From Halopiger xanaduensis SH-6 (GTDB lineage: Archaea > Halobacteriota > Halobacteria > Halobacteriales > Natrialbaceae), in assembly GCF_000217715.1 (NCBI RefSeq), contig NC_015666.1, forward strand, positions 2,244,270 to 2,308,269: a DNA stretch of 64,000 nt, in the 5' to 3' direction. The notes beneath the pieces are model-generated. The model saw nothing but the letters and a program-made list of their open reading frames with translations, made no database searches and was not told the DNA's origin. How positions within the stretch are numbered: position 1 is the first letter of the stretch; the number at the start of each line of letters is the position of its first letter. Both the position numbers and the translations under genes were made by a program. Shown here piece after piece: positions 23,748-31,599 of this stretch.

Positions 23748-25481
23748 TCACAGCGGCGCGACCAGAACGACGTCGATCAACGCGACGGTCAGCACGAACA
23801 GCACCATCGAGGAGACCAGCGTCCGACCGACGTGGTAGCCGAACAGCGTCCGATCCATCCCGAACCGGAGCGCGTACGACAGCGGCGTCAGAATGGCGGC
23901 CAACAGGAGCAGGTAGACGGCCACGACGACGCCGAGTTGGTCCGTCGCCAGCGTCGTCGCGTCGCCCATTCCCGCAGCGGCGGCGTCGAAGTTCTCGGCC
24001 GAAAGCATCCCCGCCATTCCGACGGTCGCCCCGCCGACCATCGGGCCGAAGTACGCCGCCGTGTTGTCGAGCGTGCTCGTCACGCGCACGAGTTCGCGTT
24101 TCGTCTCCGCCTCGACGTCCTCGAGTTCCTCGAGGTGGTCGGCCATCGCGACGATCGCGCGGCCGGCCGGCTTCCCCTCGTCGCCGGCGATCGCGAGCAG
24201 CGCCGCCATGCTCCGGGCTCGCTGACTGGGTACGTCGCGGAGCGCGCCGTAGTCGCCGAGGAAGGCCTCCTCGACGCTCGTGTGCAGGCGCCGCTGGACG
24301 CCGGCCGCGTGCGCGAGCATCTCTCCGGTCTCGTCGGCGACGCGGTCGGCGGCGAGTTCGATGGCGGCCTCGACCGACTCTCCCTCGGCGACCTGTCGGC
24401 CGATGATATAGAGGGCGTCGGTCAGGTTTTCTTCGACGTTGCGCACGCGGTTTCGAAGCTCGAGGATCGGGCTGTAGACCGCCAACAGGGCGACGCCGAG
24501 GCCGATCCCGAACGCAGCGATTTCGGCGAGGTACGCGGGTCCGACCGCGTCGACGGTGACGTAGGTCGCACCGGCGGCGAGCAGTCCCCAGCCCGCGCGG
24601 AGCCAGAGCCGATCCGGCAGGTCGGGATGCGTCCGATCGATCTCCGGCGGCGGAAAGGCGACGGGGCGGCGCACGAGCAGCCAGATCGCGGCGCCGACCA
24701 GACACAGCGGCAGCACGACATCGTAGAGGAGCACGAACATCCAGATGTTGAGCGAGACGCCCGCCATCGGCGCCGCGGGGACGAGCGCGATCAGCGCCAG
24801 CGGGAGCAGGATGCCGAAGGCGAACAGCATCGTCGTCGGCGCCCTGATCGCAGCCGTGAACTCGGCCATCTGACTCCGCGTCCCGTCGAGGATGGCCGAC
24901 AGCGCCCGCTCGAGCGTGCGCCCGCGCTCCCCCTCCGGAGCGTCCTGTGCGGTCGCCAGCAGCGTCGACGAGCGCCGCAGCGCCGGGAAGTGCGGCGCCC
25001 ACTCCTCGGCGAAGGACAGCAGGCCGGCCCGCGGCGTCCCCTTCGAGCGGGTGACGTGGGCGGCGAGGCTCCGGGCTAACGGTCCCTCGCCCGTCCGCGC
25101 GGCGAACCGGACCGCGTTCTCGAGCGAGGGGTGGATTTGCATGCGCAGGACCGCGCGTCCGACGAGCGTCGGCGTATCGCCGAGCGCCTCCGTTCGCCGA
25201 AACGCGGCCGCCAGGTGCGGCCACGAGTGAACGGCGTGGATCGACGCGAGCGACGCCGTCAGCACGAAGAAGCCGACGAACGAAAACGGGACGCCGTAGA
25301 GCAACAGCGGCAACGGGACGAACGCGGCGAGCAATCCTGCGCCGTAGCCCGCTCTGACGACCGTCTCGGCGTCGTACGGCGGTTCGACGAATCGGACGGA
25401 GTCGCGGAGGTCGTCGCTGGCCGAGACCGGGTACGGGTACAGCCGGGCGAGGCCGCGAACGAGAGTCGATTCCACCGCCAT
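23748..25481 (-). CDS. TadC/PilC-type membrane platform protein
   Basis: 577 residues with several membrane segments (for example LLAAFVPLPLLLYGVPFSFVGFFVLTAS split over about 50-80, MLFAFGILLPLALIALVPA near 215, and two at the C-terminus). Two cytoplasmic T2SSF-like domains are visible, around 95-200 and 340-480. The second contains GEMLAHAAGVQRRLHTSV and DEGKPAGRAIVAMADHLEELEDVEAETKREL. This is the inner-membrane partner of the TadA/PilB ATPase in archaeal type IV pili. It starts 3 bases after the ATPase stop. Two F domains in one chain match archaeal PilC/FlaJ layout. Confidence 0.88.
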   Translation of the reverse strand: MAVESTLVRGLARLYPYPVSASDDLRDSVRFVEPPYDAETVVRAGYGAGLLAAFVPLPLLLYGVPFSFVGFFVLTASLASIHAVHSWPHLAAAFRRTEALGDTPTLVGRAVLRMQIHPSLENAVRFAARTGEGPLARSLAAHVTRSKGTPRAGLLSFAEEWAPHFPALRRSSTLLATAQDAPEGERGRTLERALSAILDGTRSQMAEFTAAIRAPTTMLFAFGILLPLALIALVPAAPMAGVSLNIWMFVLLYDVVLPLCLVGAAIWLLVRRPVAFPPPEIDRTHPDLPDRLWLRAGWGLLAAGATYVTVDAVGPAYLAEIAAFGIGLGVALLAVYSPILELRNRVRNVEENLTDALYIIGRQVAEGESVEAAIELAADRVADETGEMLAHAAGVQRRLHTSVEEAFLGDYGALRDVPSQRARSMAALLAIAGDEGKPAGRAIVAMADHLEELEDVEAETKRELVRVTSTLDNTAAYFGPMVGGATVGMAGMLSAENFDAAAAGMGDATTLATDQLGVVVAVYLLLLAAILTPLSYALRFGMDRTLFGYHVGRTLVSSMVLFVLTVALIDVVLVAPL

Positions 25482-25484
25482 CGT

Positions 25485-27437
25485 TTATCCTCTGTCGGCG
25501 TACGCCGCGGCGACGTCGTCCGGTGACACCCGCCCGTCCTCGGCGAGGGCCCGCATCGCGTCGGTTCGGTCGGCGATCGTCTCCCTGACGTCGGCGTACG
25601 CTTCGGTCGGGCCGGCGATCGCGTTGACGAACCGGCTCTCGCCCCGGTCGATACGGCCGGTCGGCGCCGCTTCGGAGCCCTCGAGTTCGTACAGCGGTTC
25701 GAACCGGACGTCCTCGCCGTCGCCGAGTACCTCCTCGACGCGAGCGACCCGGCGGCTGCGTCCCTCGCCGGTTCGGTACGACTGGACCGTGACGACGAGG
25801 TCGGTCGCGGCGAACGACGACGGCTCGACCCCCAGATCGGAGACGACGCGCTCGTACACCGCCGACGCCCCGTCGCCGTGGATGGTCCCCAGCACCGCGT
25901 TGGCGTTCGCACCGACGCGCATCGCCTCGTAGAGGACCGCGGCTTCCTCGCCGCGGATCTCGCCGACGACCAGCGCGCCGTCCCCCAGTCGGAGGGCCGT
26001 CCGGAGCGCGTCCGCCGGCGAGATTTCGGGACCGTCGCCGGTACCGGTTCGAAGCGCCTGCACGTCGCGCCCGACCGACTGGAGCGCGGCGACCGGCAAC
26101 TCGGGCGTGTCCTCGATGAGCACCGTCCGCGTGTCCGGCGTCACCTCGTAGAGCAGGGTTCCCAGCAGCGTCGTCTTCCCCGCGCCGCGGGTGCCGGCGA
26201 TCAGCGCCGCGGCGTTGCGCTCGATCGCGACCGAGAGAAAGCCCGCGACGGCCGGCGGCACCGTCCCGTTGGCGACCAGCGCGGGCAGCGTGAACCGGTC
26301 GTCGGACCGCTCGCGGAACGCGAAGCCGGTTCCGTCCGCGACCGGATCGGTAACGCCCGCGATGCGAAGCCCGCGACCGTTCGCCAGCGACGCCGTCGCG
26401 TCGATCGTCGGCTTCGCCCGCGAGAACGCTCGGCCGCTGGTTCGCCGGATGCGAGAGGCCAGCGCCTCCGCACCGATCTCGGTGAGGTGGACGTTGGTCT
26501 CCATCGCGACCCCGTCGCACTCGACTCGGAGCGGATTCGCCGTTACCGGCGACGTGGCGTAGACGTCGGTGACCGCCGGATCGGCGAACAGATCCTCGAG
26601 CACGCCGTAGCCGTCCGTGTGCTTCTCGAGGATCGCCGTCAGCGTCGGATCGACGGGCTCGTCCGCCTCGGAGACGAGTTCGACGGCGCGAGAGGGCGCG
26701 CGGTCGCCGTCGACCCACCCCTCGGCGATCGCCTCGTAGCCGTCGACGAGCAGTTCGCGTTCGGCCGGCGACAGCGAAAGGTCGACGACCTCGAGCGCGT
26801 ACAGCGGCAGTCGATCCGCGCGTTCGTAAACCCGCGCCGTGCTTCCGGTCGCGAGCTCCCTGACGTCGGTGAGTCGAGCCCGGCCCGTGTCGTCGATCGC
26901 CCGCTCGACGAAGTAGTAGGCGATTTCCAGGCCCGTTCGCGGCGAGAATACGTCCGCGTACTCGCCGACACCCGAGACGGCGTCGAGCAACCCGGACTCG
27001 CGGGCGACGTCGCCGATCGCGTCGACCCGCGTCTCGAGGGTCGCCGCTTCCCCGAGCGGATCGCGCGCGACATCGCGCGCCAGCCCGTCGTCGCGCGAGC
27101 CGAACAGTTCGACGAACCGGCCGGCGGCGCCGAGTAGCGCCGCCGCTTCGGCGTCGTACCGGTACTGCAGTCCGTTCGAGCGAACGACGATCGCGTCAGC
27201 ATCGCGCTCGGCCAGTGCGGTGACGACCGACCGGCGGCACGACGGCGCCTCGGCGAGCATGCCGTCGCAGTTCGACGCGTCGACGACGAGCGTTCGGTCC
27301 TCGAACTCGAGCGTACAGTCGCAGTCGCCGCGATCCGTCTCCCGGTCGTCGAAGAGGGACTCGAGGCCGATTCCGGCGAGCAGCGTCGGCACGACGCCCG
27401 ATCGCTCGCCGTCGGCCGCGGCCTCGTTCGATGGCAT
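25485..27437 (-). CDS. TadA/PilB/VirB11-family secretion ATPase
   Basis: 650 residues. Walker A GTRGAGKT (415-422), Asp box IEDTPE (441-446), Walker B ALVVGEIRG (488-496) and His box GTIHG (517-521) are all intact, so it should power pilus assembly. The N-terminal 200 residues carry cysteines at 39, 41, 57 and 67, a possible metal site, and an acidic helical region. A core promoter sits 22 bases upstream. It is followed by the TadC-like gene after 3 bases. The archaellar ATPase FlaI is a relative, but no archaellin or Fla accessory genes are present, so a pilus is favoured. Confidence 0.92.
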   Translation of the reverse strand: MPSNEAAADGERSGVVPTLLAGIGLESLFDDRETDRGDCDCTLEFEDRTLVVDASNCDGMLAEAPSCRRSVVTALAERDADAIVVRSNGLQYRYDAEAAALLGAAGRFVELFGSRDDGLARDVARDPLGEAATLETRVDAIGDVARESGLLDAVSGVGEYADVFSPRTGLEIAYYFVERAIDDTGRARLTDVRELATGSTARVYERADRLPLYALEVVDLSLSPAERELLVDGYEAIAEGWVDGDRAPSRAVELVSEADEPVDPTLTAILEKHTDGYGVLEDLFADPAVTDVYATSPVTANPLRVECDGVAMETNVHLTEIGAEALASRIRRTSGRAFSRAKPTIDATASLANGRGLRIAGVTDPVADGTGFAFRERSDDRFTLPALVANGTVPPAVAGFLSVAIERNAAALIAGTRGAGKTTLLGTLLYEVTPDTRTVLIEDTPELPVAALQSVGRDVQALRTGTGDGPEISPADALRTALRLGDGALVVGEIRGEEAAVLYEAMRVGANANAVLGTIHGDGASAVYERVVSDLGVEPSSFAATDLVVTVQSYRTGEGRSRRVARVEEVLGDGEDVRFEPLYELEGSEAAPTGRIDRGESRFVNAIAGPTEAYADVRETIADRTDAMRALAEDGRVSPDDVAAAYADRG

Positions 27438-27458
27438 AGGCTAGCTGGCTCGCGTTCC

Positions 27459-27473
27459 GGTTTAAACTCGGAC
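27459..27473 (-). promoter_or_regulatory. Core promoter of the pilus ATPase gene
   Basis: Read on the minus strand, GTCCGAGTTTAAACC combines a BRE-like CCGAG with a TATA-like TTTAAACC. It ends 22 bases before the ATPase ATG, fitting leaderless transcription. The identical 15-mer lies at 28715-28729, at the same distance from another gene of this locus. Confidence 0.65.
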
Positions 27474-27529
27474 ATCGCGAGGGGGTGGTTCCGTCGCGCT
27501 CGACGACTCGAGCCGGGCAGCGTACCTCG

Positions 27530-27997
27530 TCAGGAGTCCGGAAACGTCGCGACGACGACCGGTCGGCCGTCGGCGTCCGGGCGGAGCGCGAGTCGGACGG
27601 CCTTCGTGCCGCTCCAGCCGATTTCGGTCGTCCGATCGGCCGTCGGCTCGCAGTAGACGAGACGGCTCTCGAGGATCATCCGCCCGCGCGTGCCGTCGGT
27701 CAGCACGTACCGCGCGACGCTGGCGTCGTCGGCGACCGGTTCGATCTCGAGGCGGTCGACGCCCGCTCGAGTCAGCGAACGCGTCGGGACCGAAAACTCG
27801 ACCACCCGCCGCGGGTTCGGATGGCCGGCGGGGGAAACTTCTTCGCTCGCCTCGAGGTCGACCGCCGCCGCTTCGACGGCCGCGAGTTCGCTGCGGAGTT
27901 CGCGTTCGGTCGCCTCGCCGGCCGCGTCGTCGATCGCGAGCCCGGCCAGTCCGAAGATTGCGAGCGTCAGGAGGACCGCGACCACGTACCGGATCAT
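27530..27997 (-). CDS. Small membrane-anchored protein of the pilus-like locus
   Basis: 155 residues. An N-terminal membrane helix (MIRYVVAVLLTLAIFGLAGL) is followed by a helical segment rich in Glu/Ala (ATERELRSELAAVEAAAVD). The soluble domain is beta-rich (RVVEFSVPTRSL; GRMILESRLVYCEP). Its ATG overlaps the stop of the coiled-coil gene by 4 bases (ATGA). Topology resembles periplasm-side assembly factors such as PilN/PilO, but I see no diagnostic motif. Confidence 0.75.
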   Translation of the reverse strand: MIRYVVAVLLTLAIFGLAGLAIDDAAGEATERELRSELAAVEAAAVDLEASEEVSPAGHPNPRRVVEFSVPTRSLTRAGVDRLEIEPVADDASVARYVLTDGTRGRMILESRLVYCEPTADRTTEIGWSGTKAVRLALRPDADGRPVVVATFPDS

Positions 27998-28692
27998 GGA
28001 AACCGAGCGCGAAGCGACCCGAACAGTCCCGATTCGGCGTCGTCGCCGTCGGTCTCGTCGTCGGGCTGCGCTGGCCGGTCGCCTCTCGAGGGGGCGTCCT
28101 CGCGTGGCCGTGGTTCGTCGGATCCTGCGACGATGTCGGCCACCGTTTCCTCCGGCGTCTGTGCCGTCTCGGCACCGGTTCCGTCGTCACCGGCACCTGT
28201 CGCGAACTCGAGCGACGCGCTCTCGGACGGGTCGTCCGCTGCGTCCGTCCCGTCTATCGACTCGTCGTCGAACTCGAACGCAGACCCGGCCCCGCCCTCG
28301 CCAGCACCGTCGTCCGAATCGGAACCGGACCGAGTCCCTTCCGTCTCCCTTTCGGTCGGTTCTCGAAGAACGCCGCCCCGGACATCGTCGAGTTCGACCT
28401 CGAGCCGGTCGACTCGGCGCTCGAGTCGATCGACCGTTGCAACCGCTGACGCGGCCTGTCGCTCGACGTCGTCGTTGATCGATTCGACGTTGCCGACGTA
28501 CCCCTCGAGCGACCGGACCGCCGCTTCGAGGTCGGCGAGCCGTCGCTCGTGTTCGTCGACGCGCGTCTCGAGGTCGGCGACGGTCTCGGCGAGCGCCGCC
28601 ACTTCCGCGAGTTCGTCCAGCGCCGCGTCGCCGTCGACGACGACGCGCTCGACGGCCGACAACCGCTGCTCGAGTCGATCGAGGTCGGTCAT
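27994..28692 (-). CDS. Coiled-coil protein with acidic tail, pilus-like locus
   Basis: 232 residues. Residues 1-105 are a long coiled coil with clear heptads (LDRLEQRLSAVERVV; LAETVADLETRVDEHERRLADLE; VDRLERRVDRLEVELDDV). Residues 110-215 are a disordered Asp/Gly/Ser/Glu linker. The end is a short basic segment, GLFGSLRARFP, perhaps a docking peptide. No membrane segment. It overlaps the next gene (ATGA) and has its own core promoter at 28715-28729. Likely a cytoplasmic adaptor of the pilus ATPases; this is inference. Confidence 0.78.
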   Translation of the reverse strand: MTDLDRLEQRLSAVERVVVDGDAALDELAEVAALAETVADLETRVDEHERRLADLEAAVRSLEGYVGNVESINDDVERQAASAVATVDRLERRVDRLEVELDDVRGGVLREPTERETEGTRSGSDSDDGAGEGGAGSAFEFDDESIDGTDAADDPSESASLEFATGAGDDGTGAETAQTPEETVADIVAGSDEPRPREDAPSRGDRPAQPDDETDGDDAESGLFGSLRARFP

Positions 28693-28714
28693 GGCGGAGG
28701 TTGCCGCGCGATCG

Positions 28715-28729
28715 GGTTTAAACTCGGAC
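28715..28729 (-). promoter_or_regulatory. Core promoter of the coiled-coil gene
   Basis: The minus-strand sequence GTCCGAGTTTAAACC ends 23 bases before the ATG at 28692. It is identical over 15 bases to the element before the ATPase gene. BRE plus TATA at this distance predicts a leaderless transcript. Confidence 0.65.
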
Positions 28730-28760
28730 CCGGAGGTAACGCGATTCGACTCGAGACCGA

Positions 28761-29816
28761 TTACAGCTGATCGGCGACCTCGCGTGCGCTCGGACTGCCG
28801 CCGCCGTGAGGCGTGTCCCGCCGGCGAATCCGGGCGGCGTGGATCGTCTCCGTCGCGTCGTCGATCACGACGACGCTCCCCGGGTCGGTCGGGAGCCGGT
28901 CGGCGAGCGACTCGTGGACGTACGTCGGCTGGGCGGCCTCGAGCGCCGCCAGATCGGCCTCGGCCGTCAGCCGGTGGGCGACCAGCACGTCGGACTGGGA
29001 AACGGCCGTCTCCGAGAGCGAACTCGGCTGCTGGGTCGCGAGGACGAGGCTGACGCCTGGAGCGCGCCCGCGCGTGAGTATCCTATGTAGTGCGTCCGCC
29101 GCGACGCCGGCGAAGAACGCGTGGGCCTCGTCGAGCAGGAGCCACGGCAGCCGATCGATCGTCCCCGTAACCCGTGCGCGGTACAGCGCCTCCGCGACGG
29201 CGCGACACACCGCGTTCATCGGGGCGGCCTCGAGTCCGGAGACGTCCACGACGGTGACCGCCGAGCCGGCGAGTTCGGCCGCATCGAGCCCGTCCGGGTC
29301 GAACGCGCCCCACGACTCCGCAAGCGCGATGTGGTTGGTCGCGGCCCGCTTGTCGGCCCCCGGCGCGTCCGTCGCCGCGACGTGATCGCGCATCTCCTCG
29401 AGCGTCGCCGATTCCTGGGCGGCCCGCCAGACGAGACTCCCCGCGCCGCTCTCGGGGGAGAGGCCGAGCAGCGCACACCACGACCGGGGATCGAGCGCGT
29501 CGACCGCGACGGTCGGTTCGGTGACAACCTCGACCGGAACCGGCTCACCGGTCGACCCGTCGGCGAGCGTCTCGAAGACGCCCATCGGGTCGACGATCAC
29601 CGGCGCGACGCCGGACGCGCGTGCGAGCTCTTCGGCGACGACGCCGAGGGTGTAGGACTTCCCGTAGCCGCGCTTGCCCACGACCAACATCGCGTGCGGG
29701 CCGTCGAGATCCACGTACAGGTCGGCCCCGTCGCTGCCGTCGAGCGCGCGGTACGTACCGACTCGCCCCGCCTGTACCGTCTCGGCGTCGCTCCCCCGTC
29801 CGATGACGAAACTCAT
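28761..29816 (-). CDS. HerA/FtsK-like ATPase of the pilus-like locus
   Basis: 351 residues. Walker A GKRGYGKS (47-54), with the HerA-like lead DLDGPHAMLVVG. Walker B LPWLLLDEAHAFF lies near 224-236, followed by GRAPGVSLVLATQQPSSLSETAVSQSDVLVAHRLT, split over about 245-280, which is typical of HerA/DUF853-type ATPases. These hexameric pumps move DNA or protein substrates. First gene of the minus-strand locus, 68 bases before the coiled-coil gene. A link between this ATPase and the secretion ATPase could reflect DNA uptake or conjugation-like transport, which is speculative. Confidence 0.85.
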   Translation of the reverse strand: MSFVIGRGSDAETVQAGRVGTYRALDGSDGADLYVDLDGPHAMLVVGKRGYGKSYTLGVVAEELARASGVAPVIVDPMGVFETLADGSTGEPVPVEVVTEPTVAVDALDPRSWCALLGLSPESGAGSLVWRAAQESATLEEMRDHVAATDAPGADKRAATNHIALAESWGAFDPDGLDAAELAGSAVTVVDVSGLEAAPMNAVCRAVAEALYRARVTGTIDRLPWLLLDEAHAFFAGVAADALHRILTRGRAPGVSLVLATQQPSSLSETAVSQSDVLVAHRLTAEADLAALEAAQPTYVHESLADRLPTDPGSVVVIDDATETIHAARIRRRDTPHGGGSPSAREVADQL

Positions 29817-29860
29817 GGCGACGGTTCCCGCGGCTTCCCACTTGAACCCGCGGCCCGGGG

Positions 29861-29868
29861 TTTACGTA
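29861..29868 (+). promoter_or_regulatory. Core promoter of the divergent pilin-like gene
   Basis: TTTACGTA is centred 27 bases before the ATG at 29891, consistent with a leaderless transcript divergent from the HerA-like gene. Confidence 0.45.
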
Positions 29869-29890
29869 CGAAGGGGCGACCAACGGCGGT

Positions 29891-30400
29891 ATGGCTTCAG
29901 GACGAGAGTCACCGTCACCGACCGTATCGATATCCGTCGGCCCGAGGCGCTCGTTCGCCGACGACGATCGGGCGATCGAGGGGTTGCCGATCAGACTCGT
30001 GATCGCGCTCATCGTCGGCGTCGTCTCGCTCGGGATCATGCTCCAGATTCTCGGCGGCATCGACGGCTTCCAAACGGACACCGAAGTCGACGTCCAGTTC
30101 GACGACGCGACGATCGCGGAGGACGACGACGACGTGAGCATCTACGTCGTCGACGAGGACGGCAACGAGGTGACCGACGCCGTCGTCGTCGCGCAGGCCG
30201 GCACGGCGCGGATGGACGGAGCGTTATCTAAAGAGACGGGCGACGATAACGAGGTCGAATTCGACTTCGACAGCGACGGCGAGCTGTCGCTCGCCCCGGA
30301 CCAGTCGACGGGCACGATCGAGTTCACGGTCCAACCGCCGGCCGACTCCGACTGGGAGGACGACGAGCCGAACAACGAACTGCTGGTGGTCGACGACTGA
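29891..30400 (+). CDS. Pilin-like membrane-anchored protein with Ig-like domain
   Basis: 169 residues. After a charged N-terminus with RRSFADDDRA comes IEGLPIRLVIALIVGVVSLG, a single membrane helix (about 34-55). The arrangement (charged, RA, hydrophobic) resembles class III prepilin signals. The exported part looks like a carboxypeptidase-regulatory or Ig-like beta domain (SIYVVDEDGNEVTDAVVVAQAG) and is extremely acidic. Divergent from the pilus-like locus and probably part of it. It could be a structural subunit or a surface protein using the same exporter. Confidence 0.75.
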   Translation: MASGRESPSPTVSISVGPRRSFADDDRAIEGLPIRLVIALIVGVVSLGIMLQILGGIDGFQTDTEVDVQFDDATIAEDDDDVSIYVVDEDGNEVTDAVVVAQAGTARMDGALSKETGDDNEVEFDFDSDGELSLAPDQSTGTIEFTVQPPADSDWEDDEPNNELLVVDD

Positions 30401-30471
30401 GCGGCGTGGGCCGTTCTCGAGTCGAGTCGAATCCGGTCAGTCGGCCAGTTGCGGACGCCCCGTTCGCCCGC

Positions 30472-31599
30472 TTACAGCGAGTCCGTATCGAGCCCGCCGA
30501 CGATGCGCCGGAGCGCGACGACGGCGGCGATACCCGCGAGACAGTAGCCCGCGAGGAGCGCCCAACTCGTTCCCGTCGAACTGCCCATCGCGAACTTCGC
30601 GACGGTGTTGGCGGGATGTTCGGGCAACAGACTCGCAACTACGAGGGCGCCGACGATACTGATCGAGTAGCACAACTGCGCCTGCCGCCGATCCGGTGCG
30701 ACCAGTGCGACGATCGCACCGACGCCGACGACGAGCAGCGACAGCGCGGCAACCAGCGTAACCAGCGCCGTCGGAGTCGCGATCGACGTTCCGTTGACCG
30801 CGAGCAGAACCATCCAGGCGACGGCCTGCAACGGTGCCAGCGCCGCCGTCGCCGCGACTTTCGCGTCGACGATCTCGGTCAGCGAGAGCGGGGCGACCCG
30901 AAGCAGCGTGAGCGTCCCCCGATCGCGCTCCTCGATCAGCGAGTCGACGACGATCGAGCCGCTGATGAACACCGGCAGGAAGCAAAGCAGCGGCAGCAAG
31001 ACGGTGTAGGTGAAGCCGACGTAGGGACTCGCCTGGATCGCTGACGGGACGAAAAGGGGCGTCTCAGCTAGCCGCCCCGCGTCAGCGTTCGCCAGCCGCT
31101 CGGTGCGCTCGAGATCCTTCAAGGCGTCGCGCAACTGGACGACCAGCAGCGTCGTCTCGAGCCCCTCTTCGGGCGCGGTGACGTGGACGAACAGTTGGCC
31201 CTCGTCCGTCCGCGAGGTCCGCAAAACGGCGGCGACGTCGCCGCGGTCGAACGCCTGCTGTGCGCTCGCGGCGTCGTACTGGCGGGCGGAGAGGCCCTCC
31301 TGCCGGATCGCGACCTCGACGAGGTCGTCGGCGCCGTCGCCGGTCACCGCGACTTCGGTCTGGTAGCCGTCGACCGCGCCGGGATCGTACAGCGAGACGA
31401 GGCCGACGACGAGGAACGACGAGAACGCCGCGATAAACAACTGGATCGCGATCGCGAGCATGATCGTCTTCTCGGACCGTAGCGAACCGAGTTCTCGGCG
31501 GACGAGCGCCAGGCGAGCGCGCCAAGATGTGCCGTCGCCGTCCAATTGGTTCAGCTCGTCCTCGAGCGTCGGCGGGTTCGGCCCCTGCTCACGCGACAA
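30472..31599 (-). CDS. ABC-2 type transporter permease
   Basis: 375 residues from a TTG at 31599, which overlaps the end of the preceding gene by 11 bases. The first ATG would remove the conserved cytoplasmic lead (RRELGSLRSEKTIMLAIAIQ). Six membrane segments are visible: one near 45-65, a large external loop to about 185, then a cluster including VGFTYTVLLPLLCFLPVFISG. The segment SLIEERDRGTLTLLRVAPLS is a hallmark of ABC-2/NatB permeases. It pairs with the fusion permease and ATPase upstream to form an exporter of unknown substrate. Confidence 0.88.
   Translation of the reverse strand: MSREQGPNPPTLEDELNQLDGDGTSWRARLALVRRELGSLRSEKTIMLAIAIQLFIAAFSSFLVVGLVSLYDPGAVDGYQTEVAVTGDGADDLVEVAIRQEGLSARQYDAASAQQAFDRGDVAAVLRTSRTDEGQLFVHVTAPEEGLETTLLVVQLRDALKDLERTERLANADAGRLAETPLFVPSAIQASPYVGFTYTVLLPLLCFLPVFISGSIVVDSLIEERDRGTLTLLRVAPLSLTEIVDAKVAATAALAPLQAVAWMVLLAVNGTSIATPTALVTLVAALSLLVVGVGAIVALVAPDRRQAQLCYSISIVGALVVASLLPEHPANTVAKFAMGSSTGTSWALLAGYCLAGIAAVVALRRIVGGLDTDSL

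Noticed and set aside
23707-26718. Upstream extension of the 22762-23706 frame to over 1300 residues
   Set aside because: The added part is Arg/Gly-rich sequence lying over the TadC- and TadA-like genes in another frame. Only the part from 23706 (or 23751) reads as protein.
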